Positions 45,934 through 55,693 are shown, counted from the stretch's first letter. The stretch is 64,000 nucleotides of DNA from Oscillospiraceae bacterium (GCA_009778065.1 WRKM01000009.1:1-64000); one strand, 5' to 3'. Notes: generated by a model from the sequence alone, not told the origin. Made by a program: numbers and translations.

Positions 45934-47103
45934 TCACCCGAACAAACCGAACATAATACCCGCCACTACAGTTGAGCCGATTATTGCCGACACCGTGGGA
46001 CCCATAGCGTGCATGAGTAAATGGTTACCGGGGTCGGTTTCCTGCCCTACTTTTTGAACGACCCGTGCCGCCATAGGGAGTGCGCTGACGCCCGCCGAGC
46101 CGATTAACGGATTGGTCTTTTTTCCTCCTATGATATACATAAGCTTGCCGAAGAGTATTCCGCTCGCTGTACTCAGCACAAATGCACTCAATCCTAACCC
46201 GACTATCATAAGTGTTTTGGCGTTTAAAAAACTCTCCGCTTTTGCTGTTGCGCCGACAGACATTCCGAGCATAATAATAATGATATTCATAAGTTCATTC
46301 TGCGAGGTTTTTACGAGCCGCTCTACCACGCCGCTCTCTTTAAACAAATTTCCGAGCATGAGCATACCGACTAATCCGAGTGCGTCAGGTACTATGAACC
46401 CGACCAAAACAGTAACAATAATCGGGAAAAATATTTTTTCCTTCCGCGAAACAGGGCGAAGTCTGTCCATTCTTACGGCGCGTTCCTTCCTTGTAGTTAA
46501 AGCTCTCATAATAGGCGGCTGAATAACAGGAATCAACGCCATGTACGAATACGCCGCGATTGCGATTCCGCCCAGCATTTCGGGGGCGAGCTTTGAGGTG
46601 AGCCAGATTGTCGTCGGTCCGTCCGAACTGCCTATTATAGCTATAGACGCCGCCTCGTTAAATGGAAAGCCTAAAGCATACGCGCCGATAAAGGTCAGAA
46701 AAATCCCCGCCTGTGCCGCCGCTCCGAGCAAAAAGCTCGAAGGGTTGGCGATAAGCGGTCCGAAGTCGGTTATACAACCCACCCCAAAGAATACAAGAAG
46801 CGGAAAAATCTGAAGCTTTACGCCTATATATAGTATATCGAGGAATCCGCCCTCACTTAAAACGAGCGAGAAGTTTACTTTTTCATCAGCGAAAAATTCA
46901 GGATTAAACATATTCGCACCCGGGATATTTGTCAAAAGCATACCCGCCGCAATGGGTAAAAGTAAGAGCGGCTCATATTTTTTCGCGACTGCCAAATAAA
47001 TGAGCAATAAGGAAATAACAAGCATAATTAAATCAAGGATGCTTCCGTTTGTAAAAAACGACTTCTCCCACAGCCCTTTTATCGAATCAATAAAAACCTG
47101 CAT
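45934..47103 (-). CDS. Na+-translocating decarboxylase beta subunit (OadB/GcdB family)
   Basis: 389 residues, nine or more membrane helices. The beta subunit decarboxylates carboxybiotin and pumps Na+ outward. Family motifs GSSDGPTTIW and the conserved charged helices (GVGCITDFGPLIANP, GSAGVSALPMAARVVQ, GHLLMHAMGPTV-type) are all seen. Which enzyme it serves (oxaloacetate, methylmalonyl-CoA or glutaconyl-CoA decarboxylase) cannot be read because the alpha and biotin-carrier subunits are absent from the window. OadG precedes it by 20 bp; terminator at 45850. Confidence 0.92.
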   Translation of the reverse strand: MQVFIDSIKGLWEKSFFTNGSILDLIMLVISLLLIYLAVAKKYEPLLLLPIAAGMLLTNIPGANMFNPEFFADEKVNFSLVLSEGGFLDILYIGVKLQIFPLLVFFGVGCITDFGPLIANPSSFLLGAAAQAGIFLTFIGAYALGFPFNEAASIAIIGSSDGPTTIWLTSKLAPEMLGGIAIAAYSYMALIPVIQPPIMRALTTRKERAVRMDRLRPVSRKEKIFFPIIVTVLVGFIVPDALGLVGMLMLGNLFKESGVVERLVKTSQNELMNIIIIMLGMSVGATAKAESFLNAKTLMIVGLGLSAFVLSTASGILFGKLMYIIGGKKTNPLIGSAGVSALPMAARVVQKVGQETDPGNHLLMHAMGPTVSAIIGSTVVAGIMFGLFG

Positions 47104-47123
47104 TGTTTAAAAAACCTCTCGTT

Positions 47124-47516
47124 TTATCTCGTGTTCTCACTTACACCCGCATTGCCCCACGCCGAGCGAACATACCCTTCCCTTTTCTGTATACCGATTA
47201 TTTTATGTTTTTTACCCGTTTTTTCGTTATATGCCGCGATTACCGCAGTGATTACCGCGATTATTTGAAGCTCATCGCCCTCGACGTTATGACTTTTTAA
47301 AAATACCTGCGGCGGCGTTTGCGGAATTGTCCCGGATTTCGGTATAATAATCTGCGACGAGAGTTCTTTAATACGGCGGGTTTTTATCCGTGCCGGTCTT
47401 TTTCCCGTGCTGAGGATTCTCCCCATGAACATAAGAATTATGATTAATACGAGCAGTATTAAAAATACAACCGAAAGTCCCGTAGCCACAACTGAGAATA
47501 CAAAGTACCAGTCCAT
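47124..47516 (-). CDS. Decarboxylase gamma-chain-like protein (OadG family)
   Basis: 130 residues. One N-terminal membrane helix (VVATGLSVVFLILLVLIIILMFMG), then a charged linker and a C-terminal region AVITAVIAAYNEKTGKKHKI. This is the typical OadG architecture; the gamma chain assembles the decarboxylase complex and may hold Zn. It is directly upstream of the beta subunit gene, and AGAAGGGG precedes ATG 47516. Confidence 0.8.
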   Translation of the reverse strand: MDWYFVFSVVATGLSVVFLILLVLIIILMFMGRILSTGKRPARIKTRRIKELSSQIIIPKSGTIPQTPPQVFLKSHNVEGDELQIIAVITAVIAAYNEKTGKKHKIIGIQKREGYVRSAWGNAGVSENTR

Positions 47517-47537
47517 AACGCCCCTTCTCTCCGTTTC

Positions 47538-48449
47538 CTATAAATTATGAGATAAAACGGCGAAGTTGGGTTTATCGCCGAAGCCTGTTATTAGTTCAAT
47601 AGACATATCCCGTACAGTCAGCGGTATGACAAAAATCTGCTTGTCCGAAGCGATTGTCGCAAATTTATATACAGTTGCGTTATCGACGAGCAGTACGTTT
47701 TTCTCGGTCATTATCAGGCTCTGAAAAACATTGGATATACAGTCAAGAAAGGCGCAAAGCGCGCAGTAGCGCGTATCCTTTCGGAACCGCGGAAAACTGT
47801 TTTCGAGTCCGTCATTAAAATTCTGTAAGACTTCTTTCTCTGCGCAGATACCGAGGAAGTAGCGGCGCGGTTCTGTTACGACTTTTTGGAGTGCTACGCG
47901 CTTTGCGAAATAGCTTCTTTCCGGTTTGGCTTTACTTAATTTTATGTTTGTACCGACGAAGCGTAAAATGTATTTCAGCGCGATATTCATGTACTCATTG
48001 GCTAAGACTTCGCCTGTATTGATATGCGCTCCGAGGATTATGTCAAAATCATGCTTTAGGTGGTGCGAAATATTCGGGCTGTTTAGTCCGTAATAATTCC
48101 GCATTTTTTCAAGCAACGGTGCAACCATGTCAGGCGTAATTATACCCTCAACGATAAGTTGGTCAAAGAAAGCGGTATTTAGAATCTCCTGCTTTCTGAC
48201 CGTAAATTTAAACTTTTCTTCATCTGCCCCGCTGTACTCAAAAGCTAAGTTTCCGAGTTTTTCGTCAATCGTATGCTGGATTAATTTAATCAGCATGACC
48301 TGCTTTTCTTCAAGAAAACTGCTCGCTTCGCCCTCTAATTTGTTGAAATTTGTGTGGACTACCTCCTGCCGTGTCATTATCTCCGTCAGCTTATCGGCTT
48401 TAAGCAATCCCTCCTGAACAAAATACTTACCTGCAAAATAATCAATCAT
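47538..48449 (-). CDS. Uncharacterised cytoplasmic protein with a possible CheX-like half
   Basis: 303 residues from ATG 48449 with GGAGG 8 nt upstream; a TTG at 48464 lies on that site and is rejected. The N-terminal ~110 residues are helical (YFVQEGLLKADKLTEIMTR looks like a general secretion/PilB-type N-terminal helix). The C-terminal ~150, from HINTGEVLANEYMNIALKYILRFVG, resembles CheX/CheC-type phosphatase folds but the E-x2-N active-site signature is not clear. It lies between the SBP lipoprotein and OadG. The CheX idea is tentative; otherwise unknown. Confidence 0.45.
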   Translation of the reverse strand: MIDYFAGKYFVQEGLLKADKLTEIMTRQEVVHTNFNKLEGEASSFLEEKQVMLIKLIQHTIDEKLGNLAFEYSGADEEKFKFTVRKQEILNTAFFDQLIVEGIITPDMVAPLLEKMRNYYGLNSPNISHHLKHDFDIILGAHINTGEVLANEYMNIALKYILRFVGTNIKLSKAKPERSYFAKRVALQKVVTEPRRYFLGICAEKEVLQNFNDGLENSFPRFRKDTRYCALCAFLDCISNVFQSLIMTEKNVLLVDNATVYKFATIASDKQIFVIPLTVRDMSIELITGFGDKPNFAVLSHNL

Positions 48450-48464
48450 TAACAAATCCTCCAA

Positions 48465-50855
48465 TTAAACCTTTATTTTTATTTGCCATAATATGTCCGC
48501 CATGTCATAATGCGTTGTCAATCCGTCCTCTATTGTATCGGGGTCGAGCGACGCCCCGAACAAAAAGTATTGTTGCCGCTGATATACCGGTACGCACACC
48601 GCACTTTCAATCACAGCGTCAAGCGCGTTTCTGTGAAATTCTATGCTAAGTGAAGATTCCGCTAACGCTATTCTCTGGTCTGTCATTTCGTCTGAAAATC
48701 CGAAGAAATTATCCTCTCCGTAACTTGAGAAAAGCTTGCCTGTCTGTGGTAAAATCTGCGCCTCGAATACAGCACACCACATATCTGCCTCGCCGTTCAT
48801 TATCGCCGCATACAACTCCCCCTGCGTAACATCTCTCACACTAATATTTATACCCGTAGTACGAAGCGTACCCACAGCCATATTTAAGAGCAGAGAAGAA
48901 GGATGCCGTCCCGCACCGTTACCGTCAATGAAAATCTCATACTCGGTCTTCAGGTCTTCGGGAAATTCGAGTACAGCCGTTCCTGCCGAATTCAACTGCG
49001 CCCCTGCATCTTTAAAAAAACTGAGTGCGGCGTTTTTAGCGGCTTCAAGCCGCCTTGCCTCGGACATGGTTTCAATAAAAATATCACTGCCGTCGGCGTA
49101 TGTGCCGAATGCCGTTTTATATCCGCTGTCGCCTACCCTCGGTGCCGCCCATGAAACGCCCGAAATCGGATATTCAGCGATTCTCGCCGCATACCCGTAA
49201 TAGTCAGTGACGGAAATCTCGCGATAAGCCGCAAAAACAGTCGCAAATCCCTTACGCAGTGCAATACTTTCCTCGCTTTCGGGTTCTCCGTCTACATTAA
49301 CACGCTCGGCATTTATACCTATATAGCCCAAAACACCGTAATCGGTCGCCTGTCCCAGAATCCCCGATGATTCATAAGCATTAATTTCGTCAAGCGTGTC
49401 GCGTGTCGCACCGACAACCGCAATATCCAAAGCTCCGGATGCAGTACCATATATTAAATCGTTGATTCCTGTTTCTTTGAAAGTAATCTGGTGGGTTTGA
49501 ACCTGTCCCTTAAAATAATGCTCGTTCGCCGCAAGCGCGGCAATACCATCGTTATATTCAATAAACCTATACGCTCCCGCTCCGAGGGGCTTCGCACTCC
49601 TTGCCCGGATGGATGAAAGATTACCGCGTTCGAGTCCGAAATTGTCTCTCGCATAGTCATAGAGCGTAATGTCACCATAATAATGAAGCGGAGCCACGGG
49701 GAACACAAAAGAGTAAACAGCCGATGGAATATGTCCTGTCAGCGTTATTTCAACCTCGTAATCCCCGACCCTGCGAATTCCGCTTATATTCCTCGCTCCA
49801 TTGTTGTCGGGGTCAAGTGCGGCTGATTTACCGATAAAAAGCCGTTCGACCTCTTTGAGCGGTTCATCAAGAAGCGGGATGCCGATTTTTTCCGAATCTA
49901 TATAGCTACCAAGGTCGCCATCGTAAAGCTCGTAAAATTCTCTGTAAAAATCCCAAACCGTGGGAAACCTGTTAGTAAGATTCCATTCTCTGCCCAAAAC
50001 GGATTTTAACGGACCGTAAACAGCGTCACTCTCCTCAGTCGCGGTCAAAATTATCTCAAAATCGGCAATACGCCAGACCATCATTGCTAAAGCGACCTGC
50101 ATCCATTCATCCGTATATATATCCCCCTCGCCTATAACATGGGAGAAATCTGCATAGTTATCTACGCAATAGTCTATAATCGCCCTAACATGCGAGAGCC
50201 ACGCTTCCTCATAACATTCATTATACAGTAGGTACTGCTCTTCGTCAAAATCGCCGCTCGCCTCATCGAGACCCGCGTTAATGTCAAAAAATGCGGCGGC
50301 TATCTCTGCGTACTTGTTATATGTCTCCTCGTCCGAATCCGTTCTGTAATAATCCATACCCTCGACAGGTATAAGCGACAGCCCGTAACTACCCTTATAA
50401 TCCGCATCGCAGAGCGTATAGAGCGTAAATATCAAGTCGTCTGCACTCAGATTTTCTCCATCGCTGAAGAAAACATCGTCCCTGAGCCTAAAATTTAAAA
50501 TAGTGGTATAATTGTCTGTTATATTAACAGATACATCGGAAATTCCCTCATAAAAATATTCCTCGCCATCGAACACTCTCCATTCCCCAACGGAGGCATT
50601 ACGGACTATCTCCCCCCTTCTGTCAAGGGTGACGAGCGGCGCATTGACCACGCTCATAACATCATAATCGCCTGTGCCTTTTTTTGTAAAAAACGGAGAA
50701 AAAACGCCCGTCATTCCGCTCGTACCGATAATTATTTCGGTTTTCAGGACGGTCTCTTCTATTTCCGGAATACCGTTTATGTCCTCGTTGGTCACATCGC
50801 CGCAGGACGACAGTAAAACTGTCACAGACAGCAGTGCGATTAGTTTTTTCTTCAT
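48465..50855 (-). CDS. Extracellular solute-binding lipoprotein, family 5-like (large)
   Basis: 796 residues from ATG 50855. A lipobox signal (LLSVTVLLSSCG) makes it a surface lipoprotein. FSPFFTKKGTGDYDVMSVVNAPL, LRDDVFFSDGENLSADDLIFTLYTL and the later PLGAGAYRFIEYND match family 5 binding proteins (peptide/nickel type). At ~800 residues it is much longer than the usual 500-550; a charged insertion at ~165-305 (EQYLLYNECYEEAW...) follows the first domain. No ABC permease or ATPase is next to it. It may bind peptides or a metal chelate; the partner transporter lies elsewhere. Confidence 0.75.
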   Translation of the reverse strand: MKKKLIALLSVTVLLSSCGDVTNEDINGIPEIEETVLKTEIIIGTSGMTGVFSPFFTKKGTGDYDVMSVVNAPLVTLDRRGEIVRNASVGEWRVFDGEEYFYEGISDVSVNITDNYTTILNFRLRDDVFFSDGENLSADDLIFTLYTLCDADYKGSYGLSLIPVEGMDYYRTDSDEETYNKYAEIAAAFFDINAGLDEASGDFDEEQYLLYNECYEEAWLSHVRAIIDYCVDNYADFSHVIGEGDIYTDEWMQVALAMMVWRIADFEIILTATEESDAVYGPLKSVLGREWNLTNRFPTVWDFYREFYELYDGDLGSYIDSEKIGIPLLDEPLKEVERLFIGKSAALDPDNNGARNISGIRRVGDYEVEITLTGHIPSAVYSFVFPVAPLHYYGDITLYDYARDNFGLERGNLSSIRARSAKPLGAGAYRFIEYNDGIAALAANEHYFKGQVQTHQITFKETGINDLIYGTASGALDIAVVGATRDTLDEINAYESSGILGQATDYGVLGYIGINAERVNVDGEPESEESIALRKGFATVFAAYREISVTDYYGYAARIAEYPISGVSWAAPRVGDSGYKTAFGTYADGSDIFIETMSEARRLEAAKNAALSFFKDAGAQLNSAGTAVLEFPEDLKTEYEIFIDGNGAGRHPSSLLLNMAVGTLRTTGINISVRDVTQGELYAAIMNGEADMWCAVFEAQILPQTGKLFSSYGEDNFFGFSDEMTDQRIALAESSLSIEFHRNALDAVIESAVCVPVYQRQQYFLFGASLDPDTIEDGLTTHYDMADILWQIKIKV

Positions 50856-50895
50856 AACCGCGCCTTTCTTGCTTTTCAAATATATTTATTTATTT

Positions 50896-50924
50896 AGTAT
50901 ATCACAAATGAGATTTTTAGTCAA
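50896..50924 (-). promoter_or_regulatory. Promoter of the SBP operon
   Basis: TTGACT (50919-50924), 17 bp, TATACT (50896-50901) on the minus strand, about 40 bp before ATG 50855. It is divergent from the promoter at 50928. Confidence 0.65.
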
Positions 50925-50927
50925 TGA

Positions 50928-50956
50928 TTGACATTGAATAATAAACGTGTTAAAAT
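50928..50956 (+). promoter_or_regulatory. Promoter of the zinc-ribbon membrane protein gene
   Basis: TTGACA (50928-50933), 17 bp, TAAAAT (50951-50956) on the plus strand. Its -35 is only 3 bp from the -35 of the opposite promoter, so the two may compete or share a regulator. Confidence 0.75.
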
Positions 50957-50980
50957 AGGAATATGAAAAGGAGGCGATTA

Positions 50981-51886
50981 ATGATGACTAAATCATGTCC
51001 GAAATGCGGAAGCGAGATGCCCGCAGGCAGTACTGTCTGCGTAAACTGCGGAGCGAACGCCGATGCGAAGCCCGATGTTGACAACAGCGCGGAAATATCG
51101 CGCCTGTTCGGAAAAGAGGACGAAAATATTGTCGTGAACTCAGAAGAATTAAGTGCTAAAGATATAGCCGCTTTTGAATCCGGCTCGGCGATTGAGTTTT
51201 CTCATGGCGGAACATCCGCCGAATTATCCGAGTCCGCAATGGAAAGTATCGCTGAAATGGACGGAATGAAGTTTGAAAACATTCTTCCGCCTGAGTCCGA
51301 TGCGAGCGAATTCGATGACGATAACGACGGTATTATTTTAAAGCATGGTGTGACCGAAATGCACGGCTATAAGATGCCGGGTAAGCTGAAACAAGCTATC
51401 TTAACGGTTTTTGTTTTCCTGCTCGCCTTTTCGTTCGGATTCGGAACTCATTATTTCCTTTCGCAGGGGATATACGGCGGTTACACGAACAGCACCGCTA
51501 TTGAAGCTGTCAAATTCATCACCGAAGTCGAAATCCCCGAAGATAGGGAGTTTAAAGCAGTTGAGATTTATGTTAAGCGCGGCGCCGACAGAACCGAGTG
51601 TATAGTCTTCGGCGTGATTATCGCGGGAGCAAATGATTATACGCAGACTTATTATCATTTAGTCATAGATAATAAGGAGCCGATAAGCAGCGACAGCATA
51701 ACCCGCCCTTTTAACCAAGCGTTACACGATGAACTCGCCGGTAGCAGCGACGCCGCAAAAAGAATGGAGGCGGCTACTATGAGCGGACGGCACGACAGCT
51801 TTCTGCGTACAGTCGCGGAGATTAATTCAGGCAGAGCTAATTGGCAAAAAGCGGATGTCGAACATGTTAACAGAGGGTTAATTTAA
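50981..51886 (+). CDS. Zinc-ribbon protein with one membrane segment
   Basis: 301 residues from ATG 50981 (GGAGG 7 nt upstream; the frame reaches back to 50963). An N-terminal zinc ribbon (CPKCGSEMPAG ... CVNCGAN) and an acidic stretch of ~100 residues lie in the cytoplasm. A single membrane helix (LTVFVFLLAFSFGFGTHYF, ~145-163) leads to an outer domain of about 120 residues. This is a common layout in Clostridia for membrane proteins of unknown role. It is upstream of, and in the same direction as, the pseudokinase that also carries a zinc ribbon. Confidence 0.65.
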   Translation: MMTKSCPKCGSEMPAGSTVCVNCGANADAKPDVDNSAEISRLFGKEDENIVVNSEELSAKDIAAFESGSAIEFSHGGTSAELSESAMESIAEMDGMKFENILPPESDASEFDDDNDGIILKHGVTEMHGYKMPGKLKQAILTVFVFLLAFSFGFGTHYFLSQGIYGGYTNSTAIEAVKFITEVEIPEDREFKAVEIYVKRGADRTECIVFGVIIAGANDYTQTYYHLVIDNKEPISSDSITRPFNQALHDELAGSSDAAKRMEAATMSGRHDSFLRTVAEINSGRANWQKADVEHVNRGLI

Positions 51887-52099
51887 GAAGCAGATTTAAA
51901 ATCATATGAAAATCGTGAAATTGCACAAACTTTGCGATGAAAAACAACAGAAATTGTTGCATAACAGAGAAATAAGCAGAATCCGAAATTATACTAAAAG
52001 AATGGCTATGTTAGTTATAACTTATATCGGAAAAATCATATATAAAGTTACAATAATATTACAATTCGGAAACAAAACGGTTAAGGTTTTTAAAAAGTA
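51887..52099. other. AT-rich intergenic stretch
   Basis: About 210 bp before the promoter of the pseudokinase gene. I see no gene, hairpin terminator or riboswitch in it. A short 65-codon plus-strand frame (51906-52103) is basic and has no good ribosome site, so I do not call it. Confidence 0.5.
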
Positions 52100-52128
52100 T
52101 TGACATTTGCCTCATAATAGGGTATCAT
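52100..52128 (+). promoter_or_regulatory. Promoter of the pseudokinase-ispDF operon
   Basis: TTGACA (52100-52105), 17 bp, TATCAT (52123-52128), about 50 bp before ATG 52178. Confidence 0.7.
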
Positions 52129-52177
52129 GTTATAATAGATATACTATGTATACCATATAATGTAGAGGACGCCGATT

Positions 52178-54067
52178 ATGAGAAAAGAAACTTCCCTGTG
52201 CATGGGTTGCATGGCGGAAATTAAGGACGCCGAGAGAAATACTGATGATAACCAAAAAGTTTGCGCGGTTTGCGGCTATGTCGGAAACAGCGTCTTTCTC
52301 TCGTCCTACCTTAAACCGACGACATTTTTGGCGGAAAGATATATAATAGGCAAACTGATTTCCTATAACGGTGAGGGTGCATATTACATAGCGTTTGATA
52401 CCGTCGGTAATGTAAAGGTGACGGTACGCGAGTATATGCCCGACACACTTTGCGGCAGAAAAAAGGATGCGGAGGCTATTGAGGTCAATCCGCAGTTTGT
52501 CGCACTCTATAAAACCTATATGTCGGAGTTTGTTGAGCTTAACCGCACACTCATGGGTATAGGTCAATCGCTCCGAACGCAAAGGGTACTCGATGTTTTT
52601 TCCGAAAACAATACAGCGTATGCAGTTTATGAATACATAGCGGGTATAAGTCTTAAATCTTACCTGTCAAACCTCGGCGGCGTTTTACCGTGGGAGCAGG
52701 TGAAAGAGCTTTTTACGCCTCTTTTTTCCACGCTCGGCGTTATACATTCGGCAGGCATCATACACAGAGGTATAAGCCCCTCTACCATCCTGCTTAACGA
52801 TAAAAGCGAGCTGGTATTAATAAACTTCGGGATTACGGCTGTACGAACCTACGGTTCGGAAATAAACTATGAGGTTTTCGCGGGCTATGCGGCGCCTGAA
52901 CAGTACTGCGGCAAAGAACGCCACGGGAGCTGTACGGACGTTTACGGATTGGCGGCTGTACTTTATAAGGTTTTGACGGGGCAGATGCCGACCACCGCCA
53001 TTTCGCGTAAAGAAGATGATAATATTACAGAACCTTCTTTAATAAACCGCAATATCCCCCAGTCTGTTTCGGCGGCAATTATGAAAGGGCTGACGCTTGA
53101 CGTTAATGCAAGAACGCAGGAAGTGAGCCGATTTATCGATGGTTTGTTTGAATCCGCTCCGGTCAGCGTACCCGACTCTACAAACGAAATACTGATAAAA
53201 AAGCCGCCGCGTATAGCGGACGATGAAGAAATGCGCCAAAAAGGATATAAGAATCCCGCCCTGCAAAGACGTCGCCGCTCTCATGTACTCCCTGTTACAG
53301 GGCTTGTCCTGCTGTTACTTTTAGTTATAACGATTTTGACGATTATGTTGAACCCCGAGCTTATAAAGTGGACGGGGGGGGATATTGAAAGTACCACCCC
53401 TGTTACGGATAATCGTTTACCTCCACCTATTCCCGGAACACCGCCCGTGAATCCGGTGTCCGATAATACAGGGACTAATCCCGCTACGCCATCGGGTACG
53501 GACATAACAGAGCTTTATATAACCCCCGATTTCACGACCCGTCGATTTGACGTTGTTGAAAATAATGCGGCTTTTGCATTTTTAAAGTTTAATCCGATTT
53601 ATGAATTCAGCTATGATTACGGCGAGGGTTTAATCTTTCATCAGGATATTCCGCACGGAACCGAGGTTGCCCGCGGAACGGAGATAACCTTAATGGTCAG
53701 CAACGGACCGCCCCTTGTTCCTCTTCCCGTATATGAGGGCATGAGCTTGGTCGATTATGAAGAAGTTCTCAATAACGCGAAAATAAATCACTACAACACG
53801 GGCGAGCATCATGACGAAATAGAGGAAGGCTATGTAATAAAGTGCGGTATTCCGGGCGACAGATGGGTTACGGAGGGCGATATTATAGATGTAGGCGAGG
53901 ATGAGACCGTTGTGATATATTACTCACTCGGACCTGAGCAGACGGAAGAAGTTGATGAATACATACAATGGCTGATTGACAACGGGTTAGTTACAGTTGA
54001 TGACGAATCGCAAAACAACGGAGAATCCGATGAAAACGCCGACCCGGAATCGGGACAAAATGAATAG
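52178..54067 (+). CDS. Membrane pseudokinase: zinc ribbon, PknB-like kinase fold, PASTA-like repeats
   Basis: 629 residues. The N-terminal ribbon has CMGC and CAVC. A Ser/Thr kinase fold spans ~55-330. The three catalytic signatures are changed: the ATP-lysine motif reads KVTVREY (K to R), the catalytic loop reads HRGISPSTI (HRD Asp to G), and DFG reads INFG (Asp to N). The structural APEQY and TDVYGLA regions are kept. A membrane helix lies at ~372-392 ([19 protein letters not shown]), then a Pro/Thr linker and two PASTA-like repeats (~445-600). PASTA kinases sense cell-wall fragments; here the protein probably acts as a scaffold or non-catalytic sensor. ispDF overlaps its 3' end. Confidence 0.8.
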   Translation: MRKETSLCMGCMAEIKDAERNTDDNQKVCAVCGYVGNSVFLSSYLKPTTFLAERYIIGKLISYNGEGAYYIAFDTVGNVKVTVREYMPDTLCGRKKDAEAIEVNPQFVALYKTYMSEFVELNRTLMGIGQSLRTQRVLDVFSENNTAYAVYEYIAGISLKSYLSNLGGVLPWEQVKELFTPLFSTLGVIHSAGIIHRGISPSTILLNDKSELVLINFGITAVRTYGSEINYEVFAGYAAPEQYCGKERHGSCTDVYGLAAVLYKVLTGQMPTTAISRKEDDNITEPSLINRNIPQSVSAAIMKGLTLDVNARTQEVSRFIDGLFESAPVSVPDSTNEILIKKPPRIADDEEMRQKGYKNPALQRRRRSHVLPVTGLVLLLLLVITILTIMLNPELIKWTGGDIESTTPVTDNRLPPPIPGTPPVNPVSDNTGTNPATPSGTDITELYITPDFTTRRFDVVENNAAFAFLKFNPIYEFSYDYGEGLIFHQDIPHGTEVARGTEITLMVSNGPPLVPLPVYEGMSLVDYEEVLNNAKINHYNTGEHHDEIEEGYVIKCGIPGDRWVTEGDIIDVGEDETVVIYYSLGPEQTEEVDEYIQWLIDNGLVTVDDESQNNGESDENADPESGQNE

Positions 54068-55238
54068 CCGTAAATCCGCCGCCGCAATAATAGCGGCAGG
54101 AGGTAAAAGCGAGCGAATGGGCGGCTGTGATAAGCTGTTTGCGGATTTGGGCGGTATACCTATTATAATAAGCGCGGTTTCGGCGTTTGAAAAAGCCTCG
54201 GAAATCAGCGAAATCATAATAGCCGCAAAACCCGAAAGCGCAGAGCGAATCCAAAATTTATGCCGTATATATAATATATCCAAGCTCAAAGCCGTAGTCA
54301 AAGGCGGCGCGGACAGACAGGATTCCGTATTAAACGCCTTAAAGGAAGTCGGCAGTAATATAGATATAATCGCCGTACATGACGGTGCGAGACCCTTAGT
54401 GACGTCTGATTTCGTTAATGAAATCACCCTTCTCGCACGGGAGAAGGGTGCGGTAATCCCCGCTGTTCGGGTGAAAGAAACAATAAAATCCGTAAAAGGC
54501 GGCAGAATAATTTCAACACCCGACAGAAAAGAGTTATATTCGGCACAAACGCCGCAGACCTTTCTGCTCTCAAATTATCTTGAAGCCGTTAAATTATCAG
54601 AGAACACCATAAGCAGTTCACCGACAGATGATGCTTCGCTTCTCGAAAATGCAGGCTTTGAGGTTTTTATAACCGAAGGAGACTATAAAAATATAAAAAT
54701 TACCACACCCGAAGACCTAAAGGCGGCGAGAGCAATGATTTATGAAAAGCCACAGACAGAATTACGCATCGGCTTCGGTTATGACGTTCACAGACTTGTA
54801 AAAGGCAGAAGGCTGATTCTCTGTGGTGTTGAAATACCGTATGAAGAAGGGCTTCTCGGTCACTCCGACGCGGACGTTGCGGTTCACTCGCTGATAGACG
54901 CACTCCTCGGAGCGGCGGCTCTCGGTGATATAGGCGTTCATTTCCCCGACAGCGAGCCGCAGTATAAAGATGCCTCAAGTATAAAGCTACTCGCTCATAC
55001 GGTCGCGCTGATTACCGAAAAAGGGTATACACCATCTAATATAGATATAACTATTATCGCAGAACACCCGAAATTAGCCCCATATATCCTGAAAATGCGA
55101 ACAAAAACAGCCGAGATATGCGGCATTTCGCTTGATGCGGTAAGTGTTAAAGCGACGACCGAAGAAGGACTCGGATTATCAGGTAAGGGCATAGGCGCGA
55201 AAACGGTATGTCTGCTCAAAAAGCGAATTATCACATAA
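54030..55238 (+). CDS. ispDF: Bifunctional IspD/IspF (MEP pathway)
   Basis: 402 residues, a fusion. The N-terminal IspD ([35 protein letters not shown]) makes 4-diphosphocytidyl-2-C-methylerythritol. The C-terminal IspF (from [11 protein letters not shown], with [20 protein letters not shown] and the conserved late [15 protein letters not shown]) forms the cyclic diphosphate. Both metal-binding regions look intact. ATG 54030 has GGAGA 6 nt upstream; ATG 54060 fits the homology start more closely, so the first ten residues are uncertain. The gene overlaps the pseudokinase end and is presumably translated together with it. Confidence 0.93.
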   Translation: MKTPTRNRDKMNSRKSAAAIIAAGGKSERMGGCDKLFADLGGIPIIISAVSAFEKASEISEIIIAAKPESAERIQNLCRIYNISKLKAVVKGGADRQDSVLNALKEVGSNIDIIAVHDGARPLVTSDFVNEITLLAREKGAVIPAVRVKETIKSVKGGRIISTPDRKELYSAQTPQTFLLSNYLEAVKLSENTISSSPTDDASLLENAGFEVFITEGDYKNIKITTPEDLKAARAMIYEKPQTELRIGFGYDVHRLVKGRRLILCGVEIPYEEGLLGHSDADVAVHSLIDALLGAAALGDIGVHFPDSEPQYKDASSIKLLAHTVALITEKGYTPSNIDITIIAEHPKLAPYILKMRTKTAEICGISLDAVSVKATTEEGLGLSGKGIGAKTVCLLKKRIIT

Positions 55239-55275
55239 TCCACACAAAAATATCATATTTTTATCATATTCGAGT

Positions 55276-55303
55276 TAAAGTTTTCATCTCTGTTGTACGA
55301 TAA
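55276..55303 (+). promoter_or_regulatory. Sigma-28 (SigD)-like promoter of the flagellar operon
   Basis: TAAA (55276-55279), 16 bp, TACGATAA (55296-55303). This matches the flagellar sigma consensus TAAA-N15-GCCGATAA at 10 of 12 positions. About 95 bp before flgM, in an otherwise empty gap after ispDF. Confidence 0.65.
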
Positions 55304-55399
55304 TAAATACAGAGCAAAAATAAAACTCGGATTTTGTTATTTTGTTTATCTTTCTTAAAAAGGCTGATAAACGAATATATATATCAGGAGGACAGTAAT

Positions 55400-55693
55400 A
55401 TGGAAATCAAGAATTTAAACAACAGGATGATAAATGCGTACAAAACCGTGGGCGGCGGCGTTCAGTCCAAGGGTAAAGGTTCGCATTCTGAAGCTGAAAA
55501 GGCAGGGAGCGGAGACAACTTTGATAAGATAGAGTTTGATTTCGGGCGTTCCGCAAAAGCGGCTAAGGCTGATATATCGGTTTTAGTATCGGCAAATGCG
55601 GACAATGCGCGAATCGAACAGCTTCAGGTTGATTATGAGGGCGATAATCTGCCTACGACCCCTGAACAAATCGCCGGTTCAATCGTGGGATAA
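55400..55693 (+). CDS. flgM: FlgM-like anti-sigma-28 factor
   Basis: 97 residues from ATG 55400 with AGGAGG 8 nt upstream; the frame extends to 55334 without support. FlgM holds sigma-28 until the hook is finished, then is exported. The C-terminal half, with DKIEFDFGRSAKAAKADI and the following long helix, is the sigma-binding part, though diverged from Bacillus FlgM. The N-terminal half is disordered and Gly/Lys-rich. Being the first gene behind a sigma-28 promoter, and upstream of flgN and flgK, supports the call. Confidence 0.75.
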   Translation: MEIKNLNNRMINAYKTVGGGVQSKGKGSHSEAEKAGSGDNFDKIEFDFGRSAKAAKADISVLVSANADNARIEQLQVDYEGDNLPTTPEQIAGSIVG

